Assembly (NCBI RefSeq): GCF_019977235.1 | Contig: NZ_AP024646.1 | Span: 4,526,001 to 4,590,000 of the forward strand | Origin: Arthrobacter sp. StoSoilB5 | Lineage (GTDB): Bacteria > Actinomycetota > Actinomycetes > Actinomycetales > Micrococcaceae | Direction: 5' to 3' | Length of the DNA: 64,000 nucleotides | Notes under the pieces: generated by a model | What the model was told of the DNA's origin: nothing | What the model saw: the letters and a program-made list of their open reading frames with translations, nothing else | The model's database searches: none | Program-made: the position numbers and the translations under genes | In this document: one piece after another, positions 49,680 to 58,105 of the stretch | Numbering within the stretch: the stretch's first letter is position 1 | Layout: each line of letters starts with the position of its first letter

Positions 49680-49757
49680 CTAGGTGGTGGAATGCCCCAA
49701 AGATAAGTGCTGCGTGGGGCTGTCTAGGTGGTGGGGAAAGGTGGTCTAGGTGGTGGG
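49680..49757. repeat. Three phased direct repeats of CTAGGTGGTGG upstream of the daptide operon
   Basis: CTAGGTGGTGG occurs at 49680-49690, 49724-49734 and 49746-49756; the spacings are 44 and 22 bp, close to whole numbers of helical turns. They lie 67-144 bp upstream of the first gene (start 49613). This fits an activator site on one face of the DNA. The 49614-50276 gap holds no convincing gene apart from these repeats and those at 49994-50119. Confidence 0.65.
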
Positions 49758-49993
49758 AATCAATGCCCGATCATGTCGAGGCAACCGCCATCCAGAATGC
49801 TTCCACCTGGGGCGATGTCCACCGGATTCAAATTATAGGAGTGGCGGGATACTTTTCGAGGTGGCCGGAACCGACACTCTTTGCAGATCCCGAAGGCTTC
49901 GCAAATGGCACAAGCTGAGGTCTTGGCAGCGATCGAGCGCTTAGTCGACGATTTGCGTAACGCCGCAGCTCATGCGTGGTGCTCTATAAGGGT

Positions 49994-50119
49994 CAGCAAC
50001 ACCTAAGAGACGCCCAGCAACACCTATTTCGGGCCCAATTAAGTACCTAGAAGGCTGTCGTCAGCACTCATTTCTCGCGATTCAGCACTCACTTCTCCCG
50101 ATTTCAGCACCTAGTGCTG
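49994..50119. repeat. Iteron-like CAGCA(A)C repeats with 21-22 bp phasing
   Basis: CAGCAACACCTA at 49994 and 50015, CAGCACTCA(T/C)TTCTC at 50062 and 50083, and CAGCACCTAGTGCTG palindrome at 50105-50119. Spacings are 21, 47, 21 and 22 bp. Such a set resembles the multiple binding sites at IS21-type transposon ends or a repressor region. Lies between the daptide operon and the FN3 gene. Confidence 0.5.
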
Positions 50120-50276
50120 GAATCGTGTTGCATTCTGGAGTCGACACCCTTCGGCGGATGAGGTCATATATAGGGTTTTTGTCCTAAACCGCAGCAGAAC
50201 TACTAGCGGCGCCAGACGTCGCAGATGGTCGACGGCCACAGACCACCTTGGTCAACAACGAAATGGGGAATGAGCA

Positions 50277-51590
50277 ATGAGGAGCTCCAAGCAAAGTATG
50301 CTCAGGAAGTGGACTTCCATTTGGGCAGTATTGATAACGGCTGGAGGCTGCTTGCTTTCGATTGGTCCGGCAGCTGCCGATGAATTAGAGCCGGGAATCT
50401 TGCTGGATCTAAAGCAAACTTCTCATTTCACAGATCTGAACAAGAAGAAGATCGATGTCGTCTCCGATGATGCCGATGAAGGTGAGCGAGTAATTCTGGG
50501 CACAACCAGACAGAAAACGCCCGTCAAGATTGTCATCCAAAAAGCTCCTCCAATGGATCCGGCAGATGCAAGGGTAGGTTCCATGGTTGGCATCAACGGG
50601 AAACCCAAACTAGGCGAGGACCGTCAGCTCAGTGATGCACCTGAGGTTGAAGTAGACACTCTGAGTGCATCGGAACTCAAATTTGACACCTCAACTATGA
50701 GGCCCGTCTCGGCTTGGGCTGTAACTCCGACTACCGCGAGCCTTGCATGGGAGACACCGAACGAGGCGACCAAGTCCGACGTCTATCTCAACGGCAAGTT
50801 CTTGCAGTACGTGAGCCGGGGAAAGTTTTCCACGAACAATTTGAGACCATTGACGGACTACACATTCACTGTCGTGACACCTGTTGACGACCGTAATGGG
50901 GAGGAATCGCGTAAGACTTTTACACTTAGAACGCTATCGAAGGATGGTCAAGCAATTACGCCGATGACTTACCAGGCATATGGGACAGCATTTCAATACA
51001 AAACATTCATCCCGCCAGCGAGAGTCGATGCTTCTATGTGCAACTATGCAGATTCGCGTTACACATTCGGAGGTGACAACCGCGGGTTTCGGTCTCCCCC
51101 AATAAACGCACCATACGATTCTCCTGATTACCGGACGATGATGTGGGCAAATGTGAACTGGCAAAACCCTGACGGTCAGAAGCTCGTTCTTGCGAAGAAT
51201 GTTGGAAAAAGCGTAACCTACAAGGACAATGAGGTTGTCGCCACATCATACGCCAGCACTTCAAACATGCTCTTCCAAAACGGCCAGTCCGCTGGTTCCT
51301 ACGCGCAGGTAAGATTTAAGCACGACGCCTCCAACCCGCACTGCAAGCTCTGGGATGTCAACTACGGGGGCTCAATCTCCTACAGCGTAATCGTACGGTT
51401 CTATCGTTCCGGACTAGTCGAGGTAGTCGGCAACAGGCAGCAGGCGCCAGCACATGAAGGTTGGGCAAGGTTCAATACCACGGCAGGTACTGAGCAGTGG
51501 TTGAATGTGTTCAAACTCGGCAACACGGGCTTCCACTGCCTAGTCGGCCTTTGCGGCACTCAGACCATCAACTACGCTCGTTCGTACTAG
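50277..51590 (+). CDS. Secreted protein with fibronectin type III domain
   Basis: 437 aa. Signal peptide (basic KQSMLRKW, hydrophobic IWAVLITAGGCLLSI, cleavage near AAA-DE). Residues ~150-220 form a fibronectin type III domain (PVSAWAVTPTTASLAWETPNEATKSDVYLNGKF ... LRPLTDYTFTVV). The C-terminal ~190 residues (from TYQAYGTAFQYKTFIPPARV) resemble DUF3238-type proteins as far as memory goes, with many aromatic residues and four Cys. Its codons are less GC-rich than the neighbours, suggesting recent transfer. It is followed by a small membrane protein and may be an extracellular binding or toxin-like protein; role unknown. Confidence 0.65.
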   Translation: MRSSKQSMLRKWTSIWAVLITAGGCLLSIGPAAADELEPGILLDLKQTSHFTDLNKKKIDVVSDDADEGERVILGTTRQKTPVKIVIQKAPPMDPADARVGSMVGINGKPKLGEDRQLSDAPEVEVDTLSASELKFDTSTMRPVSAWAVTPTTASLAWETPNEATKSDVYLNGKFLQYVSRGKFSTNNLRPLTDYTFTVVTPVDDRNGEESRKTFTLRTLSKDGQAITPMTYQAYGTAFQYKTFIPPARVDASMCNYADSRYTFGGDNRGFRSPPINAPYDSPDYRTMMWANVNWQNPDGQKLVLAKNVGKSVTYKDNEVVATSYASTSNMLFQNGQSAGSYAQVRFKHDASNPHCKLWDVNYGGSISYSVIVRFYRSGLVEVVGNRQQAPAHEGWARFNTTAGTEQWLNVFKLGNTGFHCLVGLCGTQTINYARSY

Positions 51591-51623
51591 TCGAGCCCAG
51601 TGACGGCGACGATTAAGGTGGAT

Positions 51624-52142
51624 ATGGGCAAAGAGCAGGTCAAGTTGCTGTCATTCTTGGGTGCCGTGATCATTGGGACTTTTCTCGGTGCCCTAGTAGT
51701 CGTCACCGGTTCTTCCGCTTCACGGGGGGCATCCACGAGTGGGCATGAAGTCCTCATGGAGGTTGCTGTCGCGGGATTCCAAGGTTCGATAGTTGCCCTC
51801 GTGGCTGCGGTTCTGATTTGGTTTCCGACCTACAGATTTATTTCTGGAAAGCTGCGGTTGGCGCTGCAACTCCCTGCGATGATGACTTCCGGCGCGGCAA
51901 CGGCCGTTCCGGTCGCGATCGCCGATGCTGCCTTAAACCTAAATCCAGGGTTCACTGGCATATGGGCTGTTTACACCTTTTTTGCTGGAATCTGGAGCGC
52001 ATCCGTGGCTTGGCTCCTAGTCACTGTCATGTCTCTGGGTAGCAGCAAACTTCACTACGTAAGATGGGTCGGGTTCGTCGTCCTTGCAGCCGGTGCATTA
52101 GCATTTGGCCTCCATGCCGTGGCGGAGAAGTCTTGGGTCTGA
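51624..52142 (+). CDS. Integral membrane protein partner of the secreted FN3 protein
   Basis: 172 aa with five hydrophobic segments, no known motif (e.g., LLSFLGAVIIGTFLGALVVV, and FVVLAAGALAFGLH near the end). ATG 51624 is chosen because AAGGTGG lies upstream; GTG 51600 is possible. It starts 33 bp after the FN3 gene and probably forms a two-gene unit. As in that gene the base composition is less GC-rich than the flanks. Function unknown. Confidence 0.6.
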   Translation: MGKEQVKLLSFLGAVIIGTFLGALVVVTGSSASRGASTSGHEVLMEVAVAGFQGSIVALVAAVLIWFPTYRFISGKLRLALQLPAMMTSGAATAVPVAIADAALNLNPGFTGIWAVYTFFAGIWSASVAWLLVTVMSLGSSKLHYVRWVGFVVLAAGALAFGLHAVAEKSWV

Positions 52143-52241
52143 GAAGCCTGCGCGTTCGCACATGCAAACCCCATCTGTTGAGCACCAAAGAATTACTGAA
52201 GCCGAATCCACGAAGTTGGCCTTGGCAGAATGTGCAAAAGA

Positions 52242-52274
52242 CCCCGCCGTCAGCCAGTAAACTGAGCGGCGGGG
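52242..52274 (-). terminator. Terminator of the acyl-CoA ligase/transporter operon
   Basis: Arms 52242-52253 and 52262-52274 form a 12-bp stem with a 1-nt bulge and 8-nt loop; on the minus strand TCTTTT follows. It ends the minus-strand MFS transporter gene. Confidence 0.85.
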
Positions 52275-52292
52275 GCCTTGGCCCATGAAGAT

Positions 52293-53615
52293 CTACAAAA
52301 CGGTCGTCCGCGAAAGCGACAGATCCTTCGTCTCCCGGAAGGCGAGAACAACAACCACGGCGGACACTAGAGCCATGCCCATCAGGTAGAAGGCCGGAGC
52401 CAGCGGCGTCCCAAAGCCAGCCACCAATCCCGTAGCAACGAACGGAGCGGTTCCACCGAATAGAACGTAGGCCAGCGTGTAACCAATAGCGGACCCGGAG
52501 GCACGTACAGACGAAGGGAACATCTCCACCAAAGCTGGCACGTTGGAGGTACCAATTACCGCCACCAAAGCACCCAGGATGCTCGTGCCCAGGATTGCGA
52601 AACCAAGTCCCAGCGGCATGATCGAGAAGGCCGGAATCGTCATGACGACGAATCCCACACATGCCACCAGCAGCATCCGCTTGCGTCCGTAGCGGTCGCT
52701 GGCGCGTGCGGCAAGAGGGCAGACGCCCGTATACACGAGCATCGTTATCACACTAGTGATCATTGATTCCGTACTGGAGTAGTGGAGGCTTGAGGTCATG
52801 TACGCAATCATGTAGCTGCTCATCAGGTAGTAAGCGATGGCGTTTGTGATGCTGTATCCAAAGAGAGTGAAGATCTGCCGGGCGCAGAGGCGAATGGCAT
52901 CGCCCAGGGGCTTCTTCGCCACGTTGCCCTTCTTCTCCAGACCACGGAAAACGGGAGTGTCGTCCACCCTGGACCGGATGTAGAGGCCGATCAGACCCAA
53001 CGGCGCAGCGAGCAGGAACGGAATGCGCCATCCCCAGGCCTGAAGGTCGGCGGTGCTCAAAGTCGCGGTAATGGCTGCTCCCAGCAGCGCACCCGCTACG
53101 GAAGCCAGACCAACAGTGGCCGGGATGATGCTGGCGTAGGTCGCCCGCTTGCCTTCCGGAGCGTATTCGACGATGAACGCCGACGACCCCGTGTACTCAC
53201 CACCGGTGGTGAAGCCCTGCACGGCGCGGAACAAGAACAGCAGGATCGGAGCCCACACGCCGATCACAGCGAAAGTCGGCAGTATACCGATGCAGAATGT
53301 CGCCGCGCTCATGATCAGCACGCACAGGCCGAGCATCTTGTTGCGGCCAATCCGGTCACCGTAGCGTCCAAAGAACGCCGCCCCGAGCGGCCTGGCGATG
53401 AAGCCGCCGGCGAAGATCGCCCACACGGCCAGAAGTGACGCCGTCGTGGAGTAATCGGGGAAGAAGAGCTTCGCGATGGTGACGGACATGACCGCATAAG
53501 CCGCGGAGTCGAACCATTCGACGAAATTTCCGACGGCGGCTGCCGCAGCGACGCGCTTCAGGCTGCGCCGGGGGGAAGACTCAGTTTCAGCAACTTTCTC
53601 GGTCATCGTATTCAT
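52293..53615 (-). CDS. MHS-family (metabolite:H+ symporter) MFS transporter
   Basis: 440 aa, 12 spans. The MFS signature and MHS specific blocks are visible: GNFVEWFDSAAYAVMSVTIAKLFFP at the N-terminus, ARPLGAAFFGRYGDRIGRNKML, FTTGGEYTGSSAFIVEYAPEGKR. Members import osmolytes or carboxylic acids such as alpha-ketoglutarate, shikimate or aromatic acids. It overlaps the ligase gene by 4 nt, so its substrate is most likely the acid activated by that ligase. ATG 53615. Confidence 0.88.
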   Translation of the reverse strand: MNTMTEKVAETESSPRRSLKRVAAAAAVGNFVEWFDSAAYAVMSVTIAKLFFPDYSTTASLLAVWAIFAGGFIARPLGAAFFGRYGDRIGRNKMLGLCVLIMSAATFCIGILPTFAVIGVWAPILLFLFRAVQGFTTGGEYTGSSAFIVEYAPEGKRATYASIIPATVGLASVAGALLGAAITATLSTADLQAWGWRIPFLLAAPLGLIGLYIRSRVDDTPVFRGLEKKGNVAKKPLGDAIRLCARQIFTLFGYSITNAIAYYLMSSYMIAYMTSSLHYSSTESMITSVITMLVYTGVCPLAARASDRYGRKRMLLVACVGFVVMTIPAFSIMPLGLGFAILGTSILGALVAVIGTSNVPALVEMFPSSVRASGSAIGYTLAYVLFGGTAPFVATGLVAGFGTPLAPAFYLMGMALVSAVVVVLAFRETKDLSLSRTTVL

Positions 53616-55207
53616 GATTGTTGTCCTTCGAGGTGGGGAGAGGCTACAACGTGTGGGAGTTCGCGGAGCTGGGCCCGCTGGACTTTTCCGGTGGCCGATT
53701 TCGGCAGGTCGGATACGTACTCAATGAATCGCGGGTAAGCGAAGCGGGAGAAGTTCTCCTTCACATGCGCCACGATGGTTTCGCTCAGGTCCGCTCCCCC
53801 AATGTGACCGGGCATCAGTTCGATCCAGGCCTTGATGGACTGGCCGCGCAGCTCGTCGGGCACGCCAGTCACGGACACGTCCCGCACGGGATCGAGTTCG
53901 CGAATGACTGCCTCCAGCTCATACGGCCCCACACGGTAGCCGGACGTTTTGATGACGTCGTCGGTCCTCCCCAGGAACCAGAAGTAGCCGTCCTCGTCCG
54001 CGTAGGCCTGATCCTTCGTGTGGTACCAACCGCCTCCGAACGCGGCGGCTGACGCCTCCGGCATCTTCCAGTATCCCAAGGGAAATTGCGGGTTGGAGCG
54101 TGCACGGAGGCAGATCTCGCCGGTCTCACCGATCGGGACTTCCTGCTCGTTTTTGTCCAGTAGGCGCACTTCCCATCCAGGAAGTGGACGCCCCATGGAC
54201 CCGGGCTTCACTGGGACATCCGGGTAGTTGCCGAGCAGAGGGTACGACTCGGTAGAACCGTAGTAATCGAGCAACGTCACGCCGTACTGCGCCTGGAACC
54301 AAGCGATCAAGTCCGGCGTCAGCGGCTCATTGGACGAACAAACCGTCCGCACGTGCAGCGGGAACCGAGTACCGGCGTCGGGCACGTCTTCGCGCATCTT
54401 GCGCAGGAACGTCGGGTTGACCAGTGCGCTGGTGACGCGGTGGCGGCTCATGCTGTCCAGCAGCGCCGCGGGGTCGAAGCCGCCGGTAGGACGGAAGACC
54501 AAGTGTGTGGCGCCGAGTCGAAGCGGTCCCATGAGTTTGGCGAGCGACCACGCCCAGTCCCCCGCACCGTAGAACACGTCGCCGTCGCCGATCTGGTGGC
54601 AGTACTCGAACTCATTGTGGCCCAGCAAGGTCCGGTGCGCGTGGACGATTCCCTTCGCCCGGCCGGTGGTGCCCGAGGTGTAGAAGATGAGCGCGGGGTC
54701 GTCGGCTTTGGTTTCGACATCCTGGAACTCCGTGGGCGCTTCTTTGATGGCCGAACCATCGATGTCGATGAAGGTGCCTTCGTAGTCCTTGAACAGATGC
54801 TTCGCGGACTCCTCGGCGATGATCACTGACGCGCCACTGTCCTCAAGTCTGAAGCGGATGGGTTCCGCGGCCCAGAGCAGGGACATCGTGACCAGGATGG
54901 CACCGGTCCTGAGCACGCCGAGGTAGGCGGCCGGCGTGTCCGCGCGCTGCGGGAGGAGGACGGCAACGCGGTCGCCCTTCTTGATGCCCGCGGCTTGCAG
55001 GGTGGCGGCGATCTGCCGGGAGCGGTCCTGGATTTCGCCCCAGCTCACCTCGCGTTGACCTTCGACGGCGGACTCCAGGATGAGTGCCCGCTTTTCCCTC
55101 GGGTGCCGGTCGGCGACGTCGACGGCCATGTTGTAGAGCTCCGGCACCTCCCAGCGGTGGTTGTTTCGCAGTTCGGTGTACCGGTCTTGGGTTGATGTAG
55201 TTGTCAT
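53612..55207 (-). CDS. Acyl/aryl-CoA ligase (AMP-forming)
   Basis: 531 aa. ANL superfamily: phosphate-binding loop YTSGTTGRAKGIVH, YYGSTESYPLLGN, the DDVIKTSGYRVGP hinge, and the catalytic Lys near the C-terminus in PKSATGKVQR. It activates a carboxylic acid as CoA ester. The lineage looks like benzoate/2-aminobenzoate-CoA ligases, but the substrate is uncertain. It shares an operon with the MHS transporter (4-nt overlap) and the enoyl-CoA hydratase 27 bp upstream. Confidence 0.88.
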   Translation of the reverse strand: MTTTSTQDRYTELRNNHRWEVPELYNMAVDVADRHPREKRALILESAVEGQREVSWGEIQDRSRQIAATLQAAGIKKGDRVAVLLPQRADTPAAYLGVLRTGAILVTMSLLWAAEPIRFRLEDSGASVIIAEESAKHLFKDYEGTFIDIDGSAIKEAPTEFQDVETKADDPALIFYTSGTTGRAKGIVHAHRTLLGHNEFEYCHQIGDGDVFYGAGDWAWSLAKLMGPLRLGATHLVFRPTGGFDPAALLDSMSRHRVTSALVNPTFLRKMREDVPDAGTRFPLHVRTVCSSNEPLTPDLIAWFQAQYGVTLLDYYGSTESYPLLGNYPDVPVKPGSMGRPLPGWEVRLLDKNEQEVPIGETGEICLRARSNPQFPLGYWKMPEASAAAFGGGWYHTKDQAYADEDGYFWFLGRTDDVIKTSGYRVGPYELEAVIRELDPVRDVSVTGVPDELRGQSIKAWIELMPGHIGGADLSETIVAHVKENFSRFAYPRFIEYVSDLPKSATGKVQRAQLRELPHVVASPHLEGQQS

Positions 55208-55233
55208 GGGTTTGCCTCCTCGTGGTTCCTGGC

Positions 55234-55998
55234 TCAGCGGCGGCCGGCGAGGAAGCGGGCCATCTCGCGCTGCGGTTCGCCGGTGCCATACGCCTCGCGG
55301 TGGACGCGCTTTGCTTCTGCCATGGCGTCGGCGAGGTCGTCATCTTCCAGGCTGCGCAGGCGGTTCTTGGTCAACCGGACTGCGCCCGGGGGAAGGAGGC
55401 TCAAGCGGGCGGCAAGGTCTTTCGCGTAAGCCAGCACGCCGCCGTCGTCCGCCAAGTAGTTAAGGAGGCCGAGGCGCTGAGCCTCCGCAGCGTCCACCAG
55501 TTCGCCCGTGAGGACGAACTGTGAGGTTTTGGCCTTGCCGAGGATGCTCCACATGGCCCAAATTCCGGTGATGCTGGGGATGCCGGAGAGGACTTCGGGC
55601 TGGCCCATGCGGACTTTGGAGTCGCCGACGCGGAGGTCGGCGAGGAGCGAGTACTGGAACCCGGAACCTGCGGCGACGCCGTTGACTGCCGCGATGGTGA
55701 TCTGGTCGAGGTTGCGGACAGCGCGGTAGAGGCGATCGAACCCATCGATCCAAGCTTCCGCGGATTCGTGATCCTCAGGGTTCATGGACGCGGTCTCGGC
55801 CAGGTCCTGCCCGGCGCAGAACGCGCGGCCGCTGCCGGTGAGGATGACGGTGCGGACTTCCTCGTTGCCCTTGAGGCCTTCAAGGTGGGCGATGAGTTCG
55901 CTGCGCATTGCCTCGGTCCACGCGTTGAGCTTGTCCGGGCGGTTGAGGGTGATGATGGCGGTGGGGCCGGTCTGTTCGAAGAGGACATCCTGAGACAT
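55234..55998 (-). CDS. Enoyl-CoA hydratase/isomerase
   Basis: 254 aa crotonase: oxyanion blocks GSGRAFCAGQDLAE and AAVNGVAAGSGFQYSLLADLRV, and EVLSGIPSITGIWAMW where typical hydratases hold the catalytic Glu (E in QPEVLSG). It takes part in degradation of the acid activated by the ligase. ATG 55998 has AAAGGA upstream. First gene of the three-gene operon, divergent from the LysR gene. Confidence 0.85.
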   Translation of the reverse strand: MSQDVLFEQTGPTAIITLNRPDKLNAWTEAMRSELIAHLEGLKGNEEVRTVILTGSGRAFCAGQDLAETASMNPEDHESAEAWIDGFDRLYRAVRNLDQITIAAVNGVAAGSGFQYSLLADLRVGDSKVRMGQPEVLSGIPSITGIWAMWSILGKAKTSQFVLTGELVDAAEAQRLGLLNYLADDGGVLAYAKDLAARLSLLPPGAVRLTKNRLRSLEDDDLADAMAEAKRVHREAYGTGEPQREMARFLAGRR

Positions 55999-56075
55999 TG
56001 GGAAGTTTCCTTTGGTTCGTTGGGGCTTCTTGATTCCCATCTGACCATCGGTGAATGTGACCCGTCTAACATCAA

Positions 56076-56093
56076 TATCTACTCGCCTTGATA
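56076..56093. promoter_or_regulatory. Candidate LysR-type box TATC-N10-GATA
   Basis: TATC at 56076-56079 and GATA at 56090-56093 in the 116-bp divergent gap, with another GATA at 56101. Position close to the LysR ATG (56115) and 78-95 bp upstream of the hydratase start fits dual control. Arms are short, so the call is tentative. Confidence 0.4.
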
Positions 56094-56114
56094 CCAAACT
56101 GATATGGTGCGGCG

Positions 56115-57008
56115 ATGGACCTCCACCATCTCAAGTACTTCGTGGTGCTCTCCGAAGAGCTTCATTTCGGCCGTGCTGCGCAACGTCTGCACATGGCCCA
56201 GCCGCCGCTGTCGCAGCGGATCAAGGACCTGGAGAAAGAACTCGGGGTGCAGCTGTTCCACCGCCGACGCACCGGTGTGGAGCTCTCCGAGGCAGGGGCT
56301 CTGCTGCTGGAGCACGCGCGTGGGGTGCTGGATCACGTGGCCATGGCGCAGGAGTCGATGCGGCGGATACGGCCTGGCGCTTCGGGCATCCTGCAAGTGG
56401 CGGTGCCGCCGGACACAAACCCCGTTGCCCTGTCCACTATGGTGTCGTCGTTTAGTTCGCTTGCCCCTGACGTCCTGCTGAACCTGCACGAGCTCACCAC
56501 GGTGGAGCAGGTTGAACGACTGCGCGACGGCGAACTGGACGTTGCGGTGGTTCGTCACCCTTTGAGCAGCGTAGGTTTCGAGTCGGGGCCAGTGTATTCG
56601 CGGGCGCTAGGAGTGGTGATGAATGCTGCGCATCCGTTGGCTGCTGCTTCTTCTGTGCCCCTGGGCGATTTGGCCGGCAACCCGTTGATCATCTTCCCGC
56701 GGCATATGGCCCCTACTCTGTACGACTCATTCCTGCACACGTGCCGGGACGCGGGGTACCTGCCGGCGGCGATCGTGCACGCGAGGAACCAACACTTCAC
56801 GCACGGACTGATCCTCGCCGGCCGCGGGGTGCACTTCAATGAGGAGCCGTGGACTCCGTTGCCCTCCGGTGTGGTGTGGAGGCCCATTGTGGGTGACCCC
56901 TTGGCCTGGCGGACTTCGGCGTTGTGGTTGAAGAGCCGGAGGTCAGCTGAGACGGACGCGTTCGTTGAGGCTGTGGGCGCGGGGCTTGAGGCGGGCGGGC
57001 ATGGGTAA
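56115..57008 (+). CDS. LysR-family regulator of the acyl-CoA ligase operon
   Basis: 297 aa with the LysR N-terminus MDLHHLKYFVVLSEELHFGRAAQRLHMAQPPLSQ then the effector domain (~90-290). It is divergent from the enoyl-CoA hydratase, ligase and MHS transporter operon and is therefore expected to control it in response to the acid or its CoA ester. The ribosome-binding site is weak (GGTGCGGCG). Convergent with the Abi gene 37 bp away. Confidence 0.88.
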   Translation: MDLHHLKYFVVLSEELHFGRAAQRLHMAQPPLSQRIKDLEKELGVQLFHRRRTGVELSEAGALLLEHARGVLDHVAMAQESMRRIRPGASGILQVAVPPDTNPVALSTMVSSFSSLAPDVLLNLHELTTVEQVERLRDGELDVAVVRHPLSSVGFESGPVYSRALGVVMNAAHPLAAASSVPLGDLAGNPLIIFPRHMAPTLYDSFLHTCRDAGYLPAAIVHARNQHFTHGLILAGRGVHFNEEPWTPLPSGVVWRPIVGDPLAWRTSALWLKSRRSAETDAFVEAVGAGLEAGGHG

Positions 57009-57045
57009 GTAAGGGACTGCTCTTCCTCTTCCTATATTCCAGCGA

Positions 57046-58038
57046 TCACGCCTTCCATAACTCTAGGCCGGCCCACCCCTCGGGCATGCCCATGGATTCT
57101 TCGGTTAGATGTCCGGCGGTTGGGAAGGCCTTCACCAGTTCGACAACGCGACGCGTCCAATCAGCGTCTTCATCGATCGCCCTAAGTAGGTACGCCATGA
57201 CCGCCAACGCGTTATAGAGGCCAAAGACTTGCTTCGAGGATGTCTCGTCAAGAAGGTGATCAAGAATCGGAACCGTGCCTTTGCCCGGACGTTTGGGGGC
57301 TGTTACGAGCTTTCGATTGAAGATGCGGGCATGATGAGCAGCCACATTCCTGACATAGTTCAGACTCGCAATCCAGCTATTCATAACGCGTTTGGAAGGT
57401 GCACCATACGCCAGTGCAATCTCGGTAGCTATCGAACTCACCAAGCCGCTGTATAGGCGGCTGAGGTGTCCCATCTCCATAATCTCGGTAGCTGCCCAAA
57501 TCGGCATGCGACCGTCGTAGTTGTCACGAAAATGGGCAACGAACGCCTCGTCAGAAGCGTTCTGGCGTTCTCGCATACGAGCGATCCAAAGCTCATGTTT
57601 GCTTGGGCCAACCTGACCAGTGCAGTCGTCGATCGGGGGATTCGTAAAGGCGCTGACGAACGTGACCGGTTCCAGATGAGCAAAGGCAGAACGACAACCC
57701 AACGTATAGCCAATCTGCATGCGGAGAGAGACTTCTATCCTCTCAATTCCGTCGAGAATCAACATCCGCAGCTTACGGTCAAAGTCGATGATTGCAGCTG
57801 CGTCCTCAAGCGAGGTGCCATCTCGATAGTTGTTAAGAACGCGCAATCGCCTGCGACCGTACTGATCAAGGTAAAACTCTGAATTCCGGAAGGGGTAGAG
57901 ATACCCGGTTAGCCGGTAATAGCCGATGGCGCGAAGAAGCTGCACACCGCTCCCGTCGTTTGGAATCGCCACACCCCGCGAAGCCAACTTTTGGATCTGC
58001 TCCTCGACTGAAAGCCACTGCTTCCTATAGTCAGCCAC
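57046..58038 (-). CDS. Abi_2 (AbiD/AbiF-type) abortive-infection protein
   Basis: 330 aa. Family signature LLRAIGYYRLTGYLYPFR near residues 34-51, IIDFDRKLRMLILDGIERIEVSLR (85-106), and HEPN-type R230-x4-H235 in YVRNVAAHHARIF, the presumed RNase centre. These proteins stop phage growth by killing or arresting the infected cell, and were first seen on lactococcal plasmids. The GTG 58038 start has GGGGGG upstream. The gene is less GC-rich than neighbours and sits between catabolic operons, which suggests horizontal transfer. The upstream terminator hairpin leaves only about 20 nt for a promoter. Confidence 0.88.
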   Translation of the reverse strand: MADYRKQWLSVEEQIQKLASRGVAIPNDGSGVQLLRAIGYYRLTGYLYPFRNSEFYLDQYGRRRLRVLNNYRDGTSLEDAAAIIDFDRKLRMLILDGIERIEVSLRMQIGYTLGCRSAFAHLEPVTFVSAFTNPPIDDCTGQVGPSKHELWIARMRERQNASDEAFVAHFRDNYDGRMPIWAATEIMEMGHLSRLYSGLVSSIATEIALAYGAPSKRVMNSWIASLNYVRNVAAHHARIFNRKLVTAPKRPGKGTVPILDHLLDETSSKQVFGLYNALAVMAYLLRAIDEDADWTRRVVELVKAFPTAGHLTEESMGMPEGWAGLELWKA

Positions 58039-58050
58039 GACCCCCCTAGT

Positions 58051-58090
58051 TAAAGAAAATCAGCCCGAGCCGTGAGGCGAGCGGGCTGAT
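58051..58090 (-). terminator. Terminator hairpin between the sugar operon and the Abi gene
   Basis: ATCAGCCCG (58059-58067) pairs with CGGGCTGAT (58082-58090), 9 bp, 14-nt loop; on the minus strand TTTTCTTTA follows. It ends the sugar operon, and lies 12 bp upstream of the Abi start. Confidence 0.85.
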
Positions 58091-58105
58091 CGTGATGATC
58101 AAACT

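Noticed and set aside
49628..49918. 96-codon + strand frame upstream of the FN3 gene
   Set aside because: Trp-rich product runs through the direct repeats; no ribosome-binding site and no recognisable fold.
49905..50006. 33-codon + strand frame with a helical, coding-looking peptide (MAQAEVLAAIERLVDDLRN...)
   Set aside because: Composition looks protein-like and might be a gene remnant, but it has no ribosome-binding site and ends inside the CAGCAACACC repeats; too weak to annotate.
49994..50119. CRISPR array
   Set aside because: The repeats are short, imperfect and only 21-22 bp apart without unique spacers; no cas genes are near.
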